From the NCBI RefSeq assembly GCF_019200975.1, contig NZ_JAHTMR010000001.1, positions 761,400 to 825,399 on the forward strand: a stretch of 64,000 nucleotides of DNA. The letters are read 5' to 3'. Below the pieces are notes generated by a model. It ran no database searches and was not told the DNA's origin. It saw only the letters and a program-made list of their open reading frames with translations. Of this stretch, positions 8,269-18,171 are shown in pieces. Source of the stretch: Pseudomonas sp. PD9R (lineage in GTDB: Bacteria; Pseudomonadota; Gammaproteobacteria; Pseudomonadales; Pseudomonadaceae). Each line of letters begins with the position of its first letter. The first letter of the stretch is position 1. Position numbers and translations under genes: made by a program.

Positions 8269-8406
8269 TTAACCCCACCAAGCCCCTCTGACAAAGAAGG
8301 GCAGCCCTCTCGGTCAACGACGATCGACTGGCCGCACAGGTCGTGGGCTACATCGGTGGATCAGGCATAGCCGTCTGGTTTCAACACCGCAAAAGAACAG
8401 GCAAAG

Positions 8407-8442
8407 ACGCCTGGAACCGTAAGGTTTCAGGCGTTTTTTTTT
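8407..8442 (+). terminator. leader terminator/attenuator before nirB
   Basis: A 12-bp stem (ACGCCTGGAACC, loop GTAA, GGTTTCAGGCGT, one G-U pair) runs into a T tract. It lies about 130 bases after the sigma-54 start point and 33 bases before the nirB start codon, so transcription must read through it. In pseudomonads and Azotobacter such leaders are controlled by the ANTAR antiterminator NasT; I could not draw the two NasT hairpins with confidence. Confidence 0.8.
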
Positions 8443-8474
8443 GCTTTTTGAACCGTGATTGGCAGGTGTGACCT

Positions 8475-11036
8475 ATGAATTCCAATGTAGCCACTTTGAG
8501 CAAGCAGCAAACACTGGTCGTGATCGGCAATGGCATGGTCGGGCATCATTGCGTCGAGCAATTGATCGAGCGCGGCGCGCTTGACCGTTATCGGCTGCAT
8601 GTCTTCAGCGAAGAACCGATGCGCGCCTACGACCGTGTGCATCTGTCCGAGTATTTCTCCGGCCGTGATGCCGAATCGCTGGCCCTGAGTGATGCGTCCT
8701 TGTACCAAACGCCCGGCGTTACATTGCATTTGGGTGTGCCGGTGCTGGAAATCGATCGCGAGCGCCGTCAAGTGATTACCTCGCAAGGCTGCACCCCTTA
8801 CGACACATTGATCCTGGCCACCGGCTCGTACCCGTTTGTGCCGCCGATTGAAGGCGCCGAAGGCGATTCGCGCCTGGTGTATCGCACCCTGGAAGACCTC
8901 GATGGCATTCGCGCCGCAGCCGCCAACGCGCGGCGCGGCGTGGTGGTTGGCGGTGGCTTGCTGGGGCTGGAAGCCGCGAATGCATTGAAGAGCCTGGGGC
9001 TTGAAGCGCATGTGGTGGAATTCGCGCCACGGTTGATGCCGGTGCAACTGGACGATTTCGGAGGTCTGGCGCTCAAGGCGCAGATCGAACGCCTTGGCGT
9101 CGGCGTGCACTTGTCTCGCGCCACGCAATCGATCAGCGCTGGCGAGCAGTACCGCTACCGGATGAATTTTGCCAACGATGAATTCCTCGAAACCGATCTG
9201 GTGGTGTTCTCTGCCGGCATCCGTGCGCAAGATGCGCTGGCCCGCCAATGCGCGCTGGACATTGGCCCGCGTGGTGGCGTGGTAATCGACGACACCTGCG
9301 TGAGTTGCGACCCGAACATCTACGCCATCGGTGAATGCGCTTCGTGGAACGGCAGCCTGTTCGGTCTGGTTGCCCCCGGCTACCAGATGGCGCGCAGCGT
9401 CGCGGCCCGTTTGTGCGAAGACGCCGCCGAGCCGTTCCAGGGTGCCGACATGTCGACCAAGCTCAAGCTGCTGGGCGTTGACGTCGGCTCCATCGGCGAT
9501 GCCCACGCCAACACGCCGGGCGCTCGTAGTTATCAGTTCATCGACGAAACCACCGCCAGCTATCGACGACTGGTGGTGGACGCCTCCGGCAAGCAGGTGC
9601 TCGGTGCCGTATTGATCGGTGACAACAGCTATTACGACACGCTGCTGCAGTACATGCAGAACGCCATTGCCTTACCGTCGGAACCGGCCGCGCTGATCCT
9701 GCCATCCTCCGAAGGCGCTCCAACGCTAGGCCCGGGCGCGTTGCCGGAAACGGCAACGGTCTGTTCGTGCCACAACGTGACCAAAGGCGCGATTTGCTCG
9801 GCCATCGACGGCGGCTGCACCGACCTCGGCCAGCTCAAGTCGCAGACCAAGGCCTGCACCGGTTGCGGCGGTTGTGCCGGTTTGCTCAAGCAAGTGTTCG
9901 AGCATGAGCTGATTGCCCGTGGCGTCAGCGTCGATAAAAGTCTGTGTGAACACTTCGCCTATACCCGTCAGGAGTTGTATGCGCTAGTTCGGGTGGAAGG
10001 GGTGATCACCTTCGAAGAACTGCTGGCCAAACATGGCCGTGGCCACACCGGTTGCGATGTGTGCAAACCCGCGGTGGGTTCGATCCTCGCTTCATGCTGG
10101 AACCAGCCGATCATGGACCCGTCGCTGGTGCCGTTGCAGGACACCAACGACACCTTCATGGCCAACATGCAGAAAAACGGCACCTACTCGGTGATCCCGC
10201 GGATTGCGGCGGGCGAAATCACGGCGGACAAACTCATTGCGATTGGCCTCATCGCCAAGAAATATGACCTCTACACCAAGATCACCGGCGGTGCGCGCGT
10301 CGACCTGTTCGGTGCCCATTTGCACCAGTTGCCCGACATCTGGACAGACTTGGTCGAGGCAGGCTTCGAAACCGGGCATGGCTATGGCAAATCGACCCGC
10401 ACAGTGAAGTCGTGCGTCGGCAGCACTTGGTGCCGCTTCGGCGTGCAGGACAGCATGCAAATGGCGCTGAGCATCGAAGAGCGCTACAAGGGCCTGCGTG
10501 CGCCGCACAAGCTCAAGTTCGCGGTGTCCGGTTGCACCCGTGAGTGCGCCGAAGCGCAAAGCAAAGACGTGGGCGTGATCGCGACCGAGAAAGGCTGGAA
10601 CCTCTACATCGCCGGCAACGGTGGCATGCGTCCGCGTCATGCCGAATTGTTCGCCACCGACCTCGATGACGCGACCCTGATCCGCTACATCGACCGCTTC
10701 CTGATGTTCTACATCCGCACCGCCGACAAATTGCAGCGCACCTCGGTATGGCGTGAAAGCCTGGAGGGCGGCCTGGACTACCTCAAAGACGTGATCATTC
10801 ACGACAGCCTAGGCCTCGGTGCCGAGTTGGAGTCGCAAATGCAACTGGTGGTCGATCGCTATGAGTGCGAGTGGGCCAACGCCCTCAAGGACCCTGAAAA
10901 ACTCAAGCGCTTCCGCACCTTCGTCAACGATAAACGCCCGGACCCGGACATCCACTTTGTTCAGGAACGCGGCCAACGGCGCCCGATCATGGCCGCCGAA
11001 CTCAACTTGATCCCTGTCGCCGAGGAGACTGTCTGA
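8475..11036 (+). CDS. nirB: assimilatory nitrite reductase [NAD(P)H], large subunit
   Basis: 853 residues, the usual family length. The N-terminal half is an FAD/NAD(P)H-binding pyridine nucleotide reductase (VVIGNGMVGHH near 11-21, VVVGGGLLGLEA near 156-167). A BFD-like [2Fe-2S] domain follows with Cys430, Cys432, Cys461, Cys464 and Cys467. The C-terminal half is the sulfite/nitrite reductase domain with the sirohaem-[4Fe-4S] ligands Cys647, Cys653, Cys687 and Cys691. It reduces nitrite to ammonium with six electrons in the cytoplasm. nirD overlaps its stop codon. No nitrate reductase gene is beside it in this window. Confidence 0.97.
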   Translation: MNSNVATLSKQQTLVVIGNGMVGHHCVEQLIERGALDRYRLHVFSEEPMRAYDRVHLSEYFSGRDAESLALSDASLYQTPGVTLHLGVPVLEIDRERRQVITSQGCTPYDTLILATGSYPFVPPIEGAEGDSRLVYRTLEDLDGIRAAAANARRGVVVGGGLLGLEAANALKSLGLEAHVVEFAPRLMPVQLDDFGGLALKAQIERLGVGVHLSRATQSISAGEQYRYRMNFANDEFLETDLVVFSAGIRAQDALARQCALDIGPRGGVVIDDTCVSCDPNIYAIGECASWNGSLFGLVAPGYQMARSVAARLCEDAAEPFQGADMSTKLKLLGVDVGSIGDAHANTPGARSYQFIDETTASYRRLVVDASGKQVLGAVLIGDNSYYDTLLQYMQNAIALPSEPAALILPSSEGAPTLGPGALPETATVCSCHNVTKGAICSAIDGGCTDLGQLKSQTKACTGCGGCAGLLKQVFEHELIARGVSVDKSLCEHFAYTRQELYALVRVEGVITFEELLAKHGRGHTGCDVCKPAVGSILASCWNQPIMDPSLVPLQDTNDTFMANMQKNGTYSVIPRIAAGEITADKLIAIGLIAKKYDLYTKITGGARVDLFGAHLHQLPDIWTDLVEAGFETGHGYGKSTRTVKSCVGSTWCRFGVQDSMQMALSIEERYKGLRAPHKLKFAVSGCTRECAEAQSKDVGVIATEKGWNLYIAGNGGMRPRHAELFATDLDDATLIRYIDRFLMFYIRTADKLQRTSVWRESLEGGLDYLKDVIIHDSLGLGAELESQMQLVVDRYECEWANALKDPEKLKRFRTFVNDKRPDPDIHFVQERGQRRPIMAAELNLIPVAEETV

Positions 11037-11413
11037 TGAACCTGTCCAATACCCAACGCGTTGATGCTTTTGAGCATTTCGAAGTCTGGCAATCGGTGTG
11101 CAGCCAGCAGGATCTGGTGCACGATTCCGGTGTCGTGGTGTGGCTGGACGGTGCGCAAGTGGCGCTGTTCTACCTGCCGAGCGCAGAGGGCAAGACCCTT
11201 TACGCCATCGACAACCATGACCCGCAATCGGGGGCCAATGTCATCGGTCGTGGCCTGGTCGGCAACATCAAGGGCGATGTGGTGGTGGCCTCGCCGATCT
11301 ATAAGCAGCACTTTCGTCTTGAAGACGGCAGCTGCCTGGAGTACCCGCAACAGCGTTTGCGCGTATGGCCGGTGCGGCTGAACGACGGGGTGGTGGAAGT
11401 CGGAGTGGCCTGA
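11036..11413 (+). CDS. nirD: nitrite reductase small subunit
   Basis: 125 residues. Rieske-like fold of the NirD type, which lacks the usual Cys/His cluster ligands, as seen here. It pairs with NirB and is needed for activity. The ATG at 11036 overlaps the nirB stop (TGATG), so translation is coupled. Recognisable blocks are QQDLVHDSGVVVWLDGAQVA, YAIDNHDPQSGANVIGRG and the C-terminal LEYPQQRLRVWPVRL. A REP pair follows the stop. Confidence 0.95.
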   Translation: MNLSNTQRVDAFEHFEVWQSVCSQQDLVHDSGVVVWLDGAQVALFYLPSAEGKTLYAIDNHDPQSGANVIGRGLVGNIKGDVVVASPIYKQHFRLEDGSCLEYPQQRLRVWPVRLNDGVVEVGVA

Positions 11414-11430
11414 AGTCAGTGAAACGCTAT

Positions 11431-11513
11431 GTAGGAGCTGCCGAAGGCTGCGATCTTTTGACGTTGCTTTTTAAGAGCAAGATCAAAAGATCGCAGCCTG
11501 CGGCAGCTCCTAC
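11431..11513. repeat. REP pair, type 1
   Basis: GTAGGAGCTGCCGAAGGCTG in plus orientation, loop TTGCTTTTTAAGAGCAA that is itself a small hairpin, then the complementary core. It separates convergent nirD and the NTF2-like gene. Confidence 0.9.
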
Positions 11514-11523
11514 AGGCACTACA

Positions 11524-11955
11524 TCAGAAGCGGTACGCCTGTCGTCCTACCAGTAGCCATTTACCGTGCTGTTTTTGCCAAATCTGGAAGTTCTCGATTT
11601 CCGTTGGCACCACTTCAGTGCCCTTCAACGCCTGGGCTGAAAAGTGGTGGCGGACCAGCGCGACGTCACCGGAAACGGTGATGGTCTGGTTCTGCATTTC
11701 CAGGGTTTTGAACGCGCTTTTGCCGGTTTCGATGTCGGCGATGAATTCTTTCTTGTCCTGGATCTTGCCGCTGGAATGCCCGTAGGTGAGGTTCTCGGCG
11801 GTCAGCGCCTGAAGTTGCGAGATGTTCTTGTGCAGCATCGCGTCGGTCAGATGATCGACGGCTTGCGCTACATCCTTGTCACTCGAGGAAGCGGCGGCCG
11901 CAACGTAACCGCTGAACAGGCAGAGAAAACCGATCAGCACTTTGACTTTTTTCAT
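11524..11955 (-). CDS. exported NTF2-like (DUF4440/SnoaL-type) protein
   Basis: 143 residues from ATG 11955, which has AAGGAA upstream; the frame runs open further but that part overlaps the promoter. A signal peptide (MKKVKVLIGFLCLFSGYVAAA) targets the periplasm. The rest is a cone-shaped NTF2-like domain: a helix VAQAVDHLTDAMLHKNISQL, then strands including LTYGHSSGKIQDKKEFI and VALVRHHFSAQ, ending NFQIWQKQHGKWLLVGRQAYRF. Such domains bind small ligands or act as simple isomerases/hydrolases; role here unknown. Single gene. Confidence 0.8.
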   Translation of the reverse strand: MKKVKVLIGFLCLFSGYVAAAASSSDKDVAQAVDHLTDAMLHKNISQLQALTAENLTYGHSSGKIQDKKEFIADIETGKSAFKTLEMQNQTITVSGDVALVRHHFSAQALKGTEVVPTEIENFQIWQKQHGKWLLVGRQAYRF

Positions 11956-12172
11956 GGGTGTTTCCTTGTTGTTGTAGGTCGTCGTACAACCTAACAGAAT
12001 TCTTCTGAAATGGAAGTCAGCGCACAGGGGGCGAAAGAAGGCGACCGCTACCGCAGGTCGAAAAAAGCGTAATAGGTGAGGGCGGGCTTTCAATAACGGC
12101 TTGAGTCAGCCGACAACCTCTTTAGCCATTGGGGCCCAGGCCAACCGACAAAGCGAAAAGAGGAACCACAGA

Positions 12173-13786
12173 GTGTCCATTAAATTACGTTTGCTGCTGT
12201 TGATCGGGACTGGCTTGCTCACCGCTCTGATCATGAGCCTGGTGAGTTATCTGGGTAACGCCCAAATGGCGGAAGCGGTGCAGGACAACGACGTCAGCAT
12301 GACCGCGCTGCGCAATCACCTCGAAGCCGACATGATGCACGACGCGCTGCGTGCCGATGTGCTGTCCGCCATGCTCGTGGGCCTGGGCAAAAGCACCAGC
12401 AGCAAAGTCGAGGTGCGCAGTTCCATCGATGAGCACACTGCGCATTTTCGTGAAGTGCTCGGTGACAACCTCAAGTTGCCGGTCAACGACACGATCAAGG
12501 CGGGGCTGAACAAGATCAAGCCGAGTCTCGACACCTACATCAGCGCCGCCGAGCGCATTGTGGGCCTGGCGCTGGAAAACCCTGACGCGGCGCAAAAAGA
12601 ACTGGGTAATTTCAACAGCGCCTTCAGCCAACTGGAAGACCAGATGGCTGCCCTCAGCGAACTGATTGAAAGCAACACCCAGCAAACCAGCCAAGGCACC
12701 CGCCAAGCCATCAGCAACGCCGATTTCGCCCTTGGGGCCGTGCTCATTGCCAGTTTGTTGTTGCTGCTGGTCCAGGGGCGTTGGGTGATCCTGAGCATCA
12801 TGGGGCCGTTGCAGACGGCCAGTCGCATCGCCGACAGCATCGCCCACGGCAACCTGAGCGAACCGATTGTCGAGCCCAAAGGCAATGACGAAGCCAGTAC
12901 CTTGATCCGCAGCCTGTCGACCATGCAACGTGATCTGCGCGGCATGATCGAAGTGGTGCGCAGCAATGCCCACGGCGTCAGCGGCATGAGCACACGCCTG
13001 AGCAACGGCTGTCACGAGGTGGCCGGCAGCAGCCAGCAACAAAGTGCCGCCGCCAGCACCATGGCCGCCGCTGCCAGTGAAATGACCGCGAGCATCGAGG
13101 AAATCACCCGGCATGCCGAGCGGGCGCTGAACATGGCCAATCAGGCCGAATCGCTGGCCAAGGATGGCGGCCGGGTGATTCATCAGGTGGTCAATGACAT
13201 GGACGGCATTGCCCGCTCGGCGCAGCAGTCGGCGCAGGTGATCCGTACGCTGGACAAGGAGTCCGAAGGGATTTTCAACATCATTCAGGTGATCAAGGGC
13301 ATTGCCGACCAAACCAACCTGCTGGCGCTGAACGCCGCCATCGAGGCCGCACGCGCCGGCGAACAGGGCCGGGGTTTTGCCGTGGTGGCCGACGAGGTCC
13401 GCAGCCTGGCAGGGCGCACCAGCGCCTCGACCCAGGAAATCGCCAACATGGTTTCGCGCATCCAGCAAAGCACCCGCGAGGCCGTGACCAGCATGGAGGC
13501 GGGCGTGGCCCAGGTCGACAAAGGCATGGCCGTGACCGCCGACGTCGAACGCGCCATCCGCGAAATCCTCGAAGCGACGCTGAACACCACGCAACTGGTC
13601 AACGACATCACCCGTACCATCGGCGAGCAGAGCCTGGCCAGCAACGAAATCGCCCATCAGGTGGAGATGATAGCGGGGATGTCCGAGGGCAACAGCAAGG
13701 TGATCGGGCAGACGGCTTCCACGACTGATGAGTTGTCGAGTCTGGCAGGTGAACTTTCCAAATCGGTGGATCGGTTCCGGCTTTGA
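12173..13786 (+). CDS. methyl-accepting chemotaxis protein, four-helix-bundle sensor
   Basis: 537 residues from GTG 12173 ([14 protein letters not shown]), which has AGAGGAA 7 bases upstream; a TTG at 12101 is in frame but has no support. Layout: transmembrane segment about 8-28, a helical periplasmic sensor of about 150 residues (4HB_MCP-like), second membrane segment about 184-208, HAMP, and a cytoplasmic signalling hairpin whose tip is [20 protein letters not shown]. No CheR-binding pentapeptide at the C terminus (ends KSVDRFRL). The ligand cannot be read from the sequence. Single gene between NTF2-like protein and ilvD. Confidence 0.93.
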   Translation: MSIKLRLLLLIGTGLLTALIMSLVSYLGNAQMAEAVQDNDVSMTALRNHLEADMMHDALRADVLSAMLVGLGKSTSSKVEVRSSIDEHTAHFREVLGDNLKLPVNDTIKAGLNKIKPSLDTYISAAERIVGLALENPDAAQKELGNFNSAFSQLEDQMAALSELIESNTQQTSQGTRQAISNADFALGAVLIASLLLLLVQGRWVILSIMGPLQTASRIADSIAHGNLSEPIVEPKGNDEASTLIRSLSTMQRDLRGMIEVVRSNAHGVSGMSTRLSNGCHEVAGSSQQQSAAASTMAAAASEMTASIEEITRHAERALNMANQAESLAKDGGRVIHQVVNDMDGIARSAQQSAQVIRTLDKESEGIFNIIQVIKGIADQTNLLALNAAIEAARAGEQGRGFAVVADEVRSLAGRTSASTQEIANMVSRIQQSTREAVTSMEAGVAQVDKGMAVTADVERAIREILEATLNTTQLVNDITRTIGEQSLASNEIAHQVEMIAGMSEGNSKVIGQTASTTDELSSLAGELSKSVDRFRL

Positions 13787-13800
13787 GGTGAGCTGAAAAA

Positions 13801-13866
13801 ATCGCAGCCTCCGGCAGCTCCTGCATTGAACTCTGTAGGAGCTGCCGAAGGCTGCGATCTCTTGAT
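13801..13866. repeat. REP pair, type 1, short spacer
   Basis: Minus-oriented core, 14-base spacer, then GTAGGAGCTGCCGAAGGCTG. It ends right at the ilvD stop codon and separates convergent MCP and ilvD genes. Confidence 0.88.
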
Positions 13867-15549
13867 CTAAAGATATTTATCCGTCACCGCACCCTCGGAT
13901 GCACTGGACACGGTCTTCGCATACTTGGCCAACACGCCGCGTTTGTACTTGGATTCTGGCCGCACCCAGCGGCTCTTGCGCTCGGCCAGTACGGCATCGG
14001 ACACATCCACAGTGATCTGTCGGGTCTGAGCATCGATGGTGATCTTGTCACCGTTTTCGATCAGCGCAATCGGCCCGCCGTCAAAGGCCTCAGGCGTAAT
14101 GTGCCCCACGACGAAACCGTGTGAGCCACCGGAAAAACGTCCATCGGTAATCAGCGCAACCTCCTTGCCCAGGCCTTTGCCCATTACCGCCGAAGTCGGC
14201 GAAAGCATTTCGCGCATGCCCGGTCCGCCCCTGGGACCTTCGTAGCGGATCACGATCACTTCGCCGGGCTGCACTTCGCCGTTGAGGATGCCGGCCAGCG
14301 CGCCTTCTTCACCGTGGTAAACCCTGGCCGTGCCTTCAAAGCGCAGACCTTCCTTGCCTGTGATCTTGGCCACCGCGCCGGTGGGCGAAAGGTTGCCGTG
14401 CAGTATCACCAGGTGCGAATCCTTTTTGATCGGCTGGTCGAACGGCAGGATCACGTCCTGACCGTCCGGATAGTCAGGGACGTTTTCGAGGTTTTCGGCG
14501 AGGGTTTTACCGGTGACGGTCAGCACATCGCCGTGCAGCATGCCGGCCGCCAGCATGCGCTTCATCAACGGCTGAATGCCGCCGATGGCCACCAGTTCGC
14601 TCATCATGTATTTGCCGCTGGGGCGCAGATCGGCGACCACCGGTGAGATCTTGCCCAGCTCGACAAAGTCATCCAGGGTCAACTCGACATCCACTGCGTT
14701 GGCCATGGCCAGCAAATGCAGCACGGCATTGGTCGAGCCGGCGAGGGCGATGACCACGCGTATCGCGTTTTCGAAAGCCTTGCGGGTCATGATGTCGCGG
14801 GGTTTGAGGTCGAGCTTGAGCAGTTCCATGACCTGCTGACCAGCACGGAAACTGTCCGAGGCCTTGTCGCTGCCGACCGCTTCCTGCGAGCTGGAACCGG
14901 GCAGGCTCATGCCCAGCGCCTCAATGGCCGAGGCCATGGTATTGGCGGTGTACATGCCGCCACATGAACCGGGGCCGGGAATCGCCACTTCCTCGATCTG
15001 CTTGACCTGGATTTCGCTGATGTCCCCGCGCGCATGCTGACCCACGGCCTCGAACACGGAAATGATGTCGGTGTGGCCGGCACCGGGTCGGATGGTGCCG
15101 CCATAGACAAAGATCGACGGGCGATTCAACCGCGCCATGCCAATCAGGCACCCCGGCATGTTCTTGTCGCAACCGCCCACGGTCACCAAACCGTCGAAGC
15201 CTTCGCAGCCGACCACCACTTCAATCGAGTCGGCGATCACTTCGCGGGACACCAGTGAATACTTCATGCCTTCGGTGCCGTTGGCGATGCCGTCGGAGAT
15301 GGTAATGGTGTTGAAAATAACGCCTTTGGCGCCGGCGGCATTCGCGCCTTTTTCGGCTTCGATTGCCAGTTTGTCGATGTGCATGTTGCAGGGCGTGACC
15401 ATCGCCCAGGTCGAGGCGATGCCGATCTGCGGTTTCTTGAAATCTTCGTCGGTGAAGCCCACCGCACGCAGCATGGCCCGCGCAGGCGCGGCTTCCACAC
15501 CGTCGATCACTTGGGAGGAATACTTGCGCAAATCGTCTTTGTCACCCAT
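13867..15549 (-). CDS. ilvD: dihydroxy-acid dehydratase
   Basis: 560 residues. It removes water from 2,3-dihydroxy-isovalerate and -methylvalerate in valine and isoleucine synthesis. Signatures: TPCNMH (Cys54), GCDKNMPGC (Cys127, the Lys129 metal ligand) and the third cluster cysteine in GPGSCGGMYTANTM; these three cysteines fit an Fe-S cluster. C-terminal SGGSHGFVVGHITPEA is also typical. The length is that of the shorter actinobacterial/cyanobacterial-type IlvD (about 560) rather than the 612-616 of E. coli, which may mean this is a second paralogue. ATG 15549 has GAGGTG upstream. REP pairs stand on both sides. Confidence 0.95.
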   Translation of the reverse strand: MGDKDDLRKYSSQVIDGVEAAPARAMLRAVGFTDEDFKKPQIGIASTWAMVTPCNMHIDKLAIEAEKGANAAGAKGVIFNTITISDGIANGTEGMKYSLVSREVIADSIEVVVGCEGFDGLVTVGGCDKNMPGCLIGMARLNRPSIFVYGGTIRPGAGHTDIISVFEAVGQHARGDISEIQVKQIEEVAIPGPGSCGGMYTANTMASAIEALGMSLPGSSSQEAVGSDKASDSFRAGQQVMELLKLDLKPRDIMTRKAFENAIRVVIALAGSTNAVLHLLAMANAVDVELTLDDFVELGKISPVVADLRPSGKYMMSELVAIGGIQPLMKRMLAAGMLHGDVLTVTGKTLAENLENVPDYPDGQDVILPFDQPIKKDSHLVILHGNLSPTGAVAKITGKEGLRFEGTARVYHGEEGALAGILNGEVQPGEVIVIRYEGPRGGPGMREMLSPTSAVMGKGLGKEVALITDGRFSGGSHGFVVGHITPEAFDGGPIALIENGDKITIDAQTRQITVDVSDAVLAERKSRWVRPESKYKRGVLAKYAKTVSSASEGAVTDKYL

Positions 15550-15623
15550 GACAACACCTCAAGCCTCAGCGGAAAAAGCCCAATGAGTATAGTTGCCTTC
15601 CCAACGCGGGCCGGCTCGCGAAC

Positions 15624-15701
15624 AGATCAAAAGATCGCAGCCTTCGGCAGCTCCTACAGAGGTCAATGTAGGAGCTGCCGAAGGCTGCGATCTTTTGATC
15701 T
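15624..15701. repeat. REP pair, type 1
   Basis: Minus-oriented core, spacer, plus-oriented core GTAGGAGCTGCCGAAGGCTG. Upstream of ilvD, so in a promoter-side gap between divergent genes, which is less usual for these elements in this window. Confidence 0.9.
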
Positions 15702-16025
15702 TAAATAGCCAACCGGACTAAGCAGTCGGGAACAGACGCGCGGGTTTACCTTGTCGTGATATTCTTCGCCCCAACTTGGTTTGACCTATTCAGTTTTCCT
15801 GTCCTTGAGACGGGCGAACGGAATCACTGTCGCTCAAGTAGCTGAAGCCAAAAAAGATAAGAAGTCAGTTCAGAAGGGACATATAACTGGGGTCGATGCA
15901 GTCAGTCGGCCTTGTGTGCCCACCCTGCAATTCTGATGTGCCGCAACCCTTGACCTGCCGTTAAACGTGGGGCTGCGCGCATGGGGATGAAGGGGCGGAT
16001 GGCGTTTTATCATTAGGTGCTACAG
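15702..16025. other. non-coding region upstream of mqo
   Basis: About 320 bases without a credible gene. It must hold the mqo promoter; I see no clear sigma-54 site, palindrome or terminator. An AGGTG ribosome site lies at 16014-16018. Confidence 0.6.
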
Positions 16026-17672
16026 ATGTTTAAAAAAGTGAACACGGCCCTGCTGGGGCTGGCCTTGTCGTTGGGGATCACGACAGCCCAGGCCGAAGAA
16101 GCCAAGAAAGTCGACGTGCTGTTGATTGGCGGCGGCATCATGAGCGCAACGCTCGGTGTCTGGCTCAATGAGCTGGAACCAGGCCTGTCGATGGAAATGG
16201 TCGAGCGTCTCGACGGCGTCGCCCTGGAAAGCTCCAACGGCTGGAACAACGCCGGCACCGGTCACTCGGCCCTGGCCGAACTGAACTACACCCCGGAAGA
16301 CGAGAACGGCAAAGTCTCGATCCCGAAAGCCGTTGAAATCAACGAAGCATTCCAGATCTCCCGTCAGTTCTGGGCCTGGCAGGTTCAGCAAGGCGTGCTG
16401 AAGAACCCGCGTTCGTTCATCAACTCCACGCCGCACATGAGCTTTGTGTGGGGCGATGACAACATCAAGTTCCTGAAGAAGCGCTACGAAGCCCTGCAAG
16501 CGAGCCCGCTGTTCGCCGGCATGCAGTACTCCGAAGACCCGGCTGTAATCAAGAAGTGGGTGCCGCTGATGATGGAAGGGCGCGACCCGAACCAGAAAAT
16601 CGCGGCCACCTGGAGCCCGCTCGGCACCGACATGAACTTCGGCGAAATCACCCGTCAGTTCGTTGCCCACCTGCAAACCACGCCGAAATTCGACCTGAAG
16701 CTGTCCAGCGAAGTACAGGACATCACCAAGAACGCAGACGGCAGCTGGCGTGTAAGCTACAAAAACCTGAAAGACGGCACCAAGACTGAAACCGACGCCA
16801 AGTTCGTGTTCATCGGTGCCGGTGGTGGTGCATTGCACTTGCTGCAGAAGTCCGGCATTCCTGAAGCCAAGGAATACGCAGGCTTCCCGGTGGGTGGATC
16901 GTTCCTCGTGACGGATAACCCGGCCATCGCCGAGCAGCACTTGGCCAAGGCCTACGGCAAAGCTTCGGTGGGTGCACCGCCGATGTCGGTTCCGCACCTG
17001 GACACCCGTGTGCTGGACGGCAAGCGCGTCATCCTGTTTGGCCCATTCGCGACTTTCAGCACCAAGTTCCTGAAAGAAGGCTCGTACCTGGACCTGCTGA
17101 GCACCACGACCACGCATAACGTGTGGCCAATGACCAAGGTCGGCATCAAGGAATACCCGCTGGTCGAGTACCTGGCCGGTCAACTGATGCTGTCGGATGA
17201 AGACCGCCTCAACGCGCTGAAAGAGTACTTCCCGAACGCCAAGGCCGAAGACTGGCGCCTGTGGCAAGCGGGCCAGCGCGTGCAGATCATCAAGCGTGAT
17301 GAAGCCGCTGGCGGCGTGTTGAAGCTGGGCACCGAAATCGTTGCTTCCGCAGACGGCACCATCGCCGGCCTGCTGGGTGCATCCCCAGGCGCGTCGACCG
17401 CTGCACCGATCATGCTGACCGTGCTGCAGAAGGTCTTCAAGGACAAGGTCGCGACCCCTGAGTGGCAGGAAAAGCTGCACCAGATCGTGCCGAGCTATGG
17501 CACCCAGTTGAACAACAACCCTGAGAAGGTTGCCGAGGAATGGGCCTACACCGCCAAGGTGCTGGAACTGCCCGCGCCACCGGTGATAGGTCAGGTGGCT
17601 GCTTCGCCCGCTGCTCCGGCTGAGGTGCCTAAAGCGCCGAAACCTAATGCTTCGGCTGATATGGCGCTGTAA
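16026..17672 (+). CDS. mqo: malate:quinone oxidoreductase
   Basis: 548 residues from ATG 16026; a GTG at 16017 is in frame but covers the ribosome site AGGTG. The enzyme oxidises malate to oxaloacetate and passes electrons to quinone at the inner membrane. The FAD motif is [14 protein letters not shown] (near 31-44), followed by [20 protein letters not shown], a hallmark of the family. The first 23 residues ([23 protein letters not shown]) look like a signal peptide, unusual for a membrane-associated cytoplasmic enzyme but seen in pseudomonad Mqo. The C terminus has an Ala/Pro-rich tail of about 35 residues. A strong terminator follows. Confidence 0.96.
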   Translation: MFKKVNTALLGLALSLGITTAQAEEAKKVDVLLIGGGIMSATLGVWLNELEPGLSMEMVERLDGVALESSNGWNNAGTGHSALAELNYTPEDENGKVSIPKAVEINEAFQISRQFWAWQVQQGVLKNPRSFINSTPHMSFVWGDDNIKFLKKRYEALQASPLFAGMQYSEDPAVIKKWVPLMMEGRDPNQKIAATWSPLGTDMNFGEITRQFVAHLQTTPKFDLKLSSEVQDITKNADGSWRVSYKNLKDGTKTETDAKFVFIGAGGGALHLLQKSGIPEAKEYAGFPVGGSFLVTDNPAIAEQHLAKAYGKASVGAPPMSVPHLDTRVLDGKRVILFGPFATFSTKFLKEGSYLDLLSTTTTHNVWPMTKVGIKEYPLVEYLAGQLMLSDEDRLNALKEYFPNAKAEDWRLWQAGQRVQIIKRDEAAGGVLKLGTEIVASADGTIAGLLGASPGASTAAPIMLTVLQKVFKDKVATPEWQEKLHQIVPSYGTQLNNNPEKVAEEWAYTAKVLELPAPPVIGQVAASPAAPAEVPKAPKPNASADMAL

Positions 17673-17695
17673 ATCCGATTAGCCGATCCGCAGAT

Positions 17696-17733
17696 AAAAG
17701 CCCGCTGAACCGGTAACGGTCAGCGGGCTTTTT
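17696..17733 (+). terminator. mqo terminator
   Basis: AAAAGCCCGCTGA and its complement TCAGCGGGCTTTTT around a short loop form a strong stem with T tract 24 bases after the mqo stop. Confidence 0.92.
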
Positions 17734-17745
17734 GTTGGGCTTTCT

Positions 17746-17831
17746 GTAGGAGCTGCCGAGTGCAACGAGGCTGCGATCTTTTAAGGGCAGGATCAAAAGA
17801 TCGCAGCCTCGTTGCACTCGACAGCTCCTAC
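17746..17831. repeat. REP pair, type 1 variant
   Basis: Both arms carry an extra GAGTGCAACGAG inside the core (CTGCCGAGTGCAACGAGGCTG), and the two arms match each other in this insertion. Such matched change suggests that the pair spread or was repaired as a unit. Confidence 0.88.
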
Positions 17832-17946
17832 ACAGGCGCAATCCAATCATCTGATCCGTATTTTCATGCGCTTTCTGCGTCTGTTATGCACTCAGATTGC
17901 AGCTCACAATAACGGCATACCGCACATTCAACATGTAGGAGGCCTT

Positions 17947-18030
17947 ATGGGCAAGATGGCGATTTTTCTGGGTGGTTTTCTGGTGCTGACGATCTTGATC
18001 GGCGTGTTGGCGACGATTTCACCGACGTGA
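17947..18030 (+). CDS. 27-residue single-span membrane peptide
   Basis: ATG 17947 to TGA 18030 encodes MGKMAIFLGGFLVLTILIGV followed by LATISPT. One hydrophobic helix (about residues 4-23) spans almost the whole product. The ribosome site is strong, AGGAGG at 17937-17942, four bases before the ATG. It lies between the REP pair after mqo and the thioesterase gene on the other strand. No family recognised; it resembles in form the small accessory subunits of respiratory or transport complexes. Confidence 0.6.
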   Translation: MGKMAIFLGGFLVLTILIGVLATISPT

Positions 18031-18171
18031 GGTACTGGCTGTCCCCCGGATCAGACCGATTTCAAAGGGACGACGAACATGACATTGACCGGGACGTGTA
18101 TCGGCCTGTATGTCGGTACTGGCGAGGCTGGCCCTGGCACAGGATCATTGCGCCTGGCATTTCATGATCAC

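Noticed and set aside
12185..13657. Long minus-strand open frame (490 codons) inside the chemoreceptor gene
   Set aside because: Antisense shadow of a high-GC gene; rich in His/Gly/Ala as such frames are, no ribosome site, no family likeness.
16020..17480. Minus-strand open frame of 486 codons opposite mqo
   Set aside because: Shadow of a well-conserved enzyme gene with no own signals.
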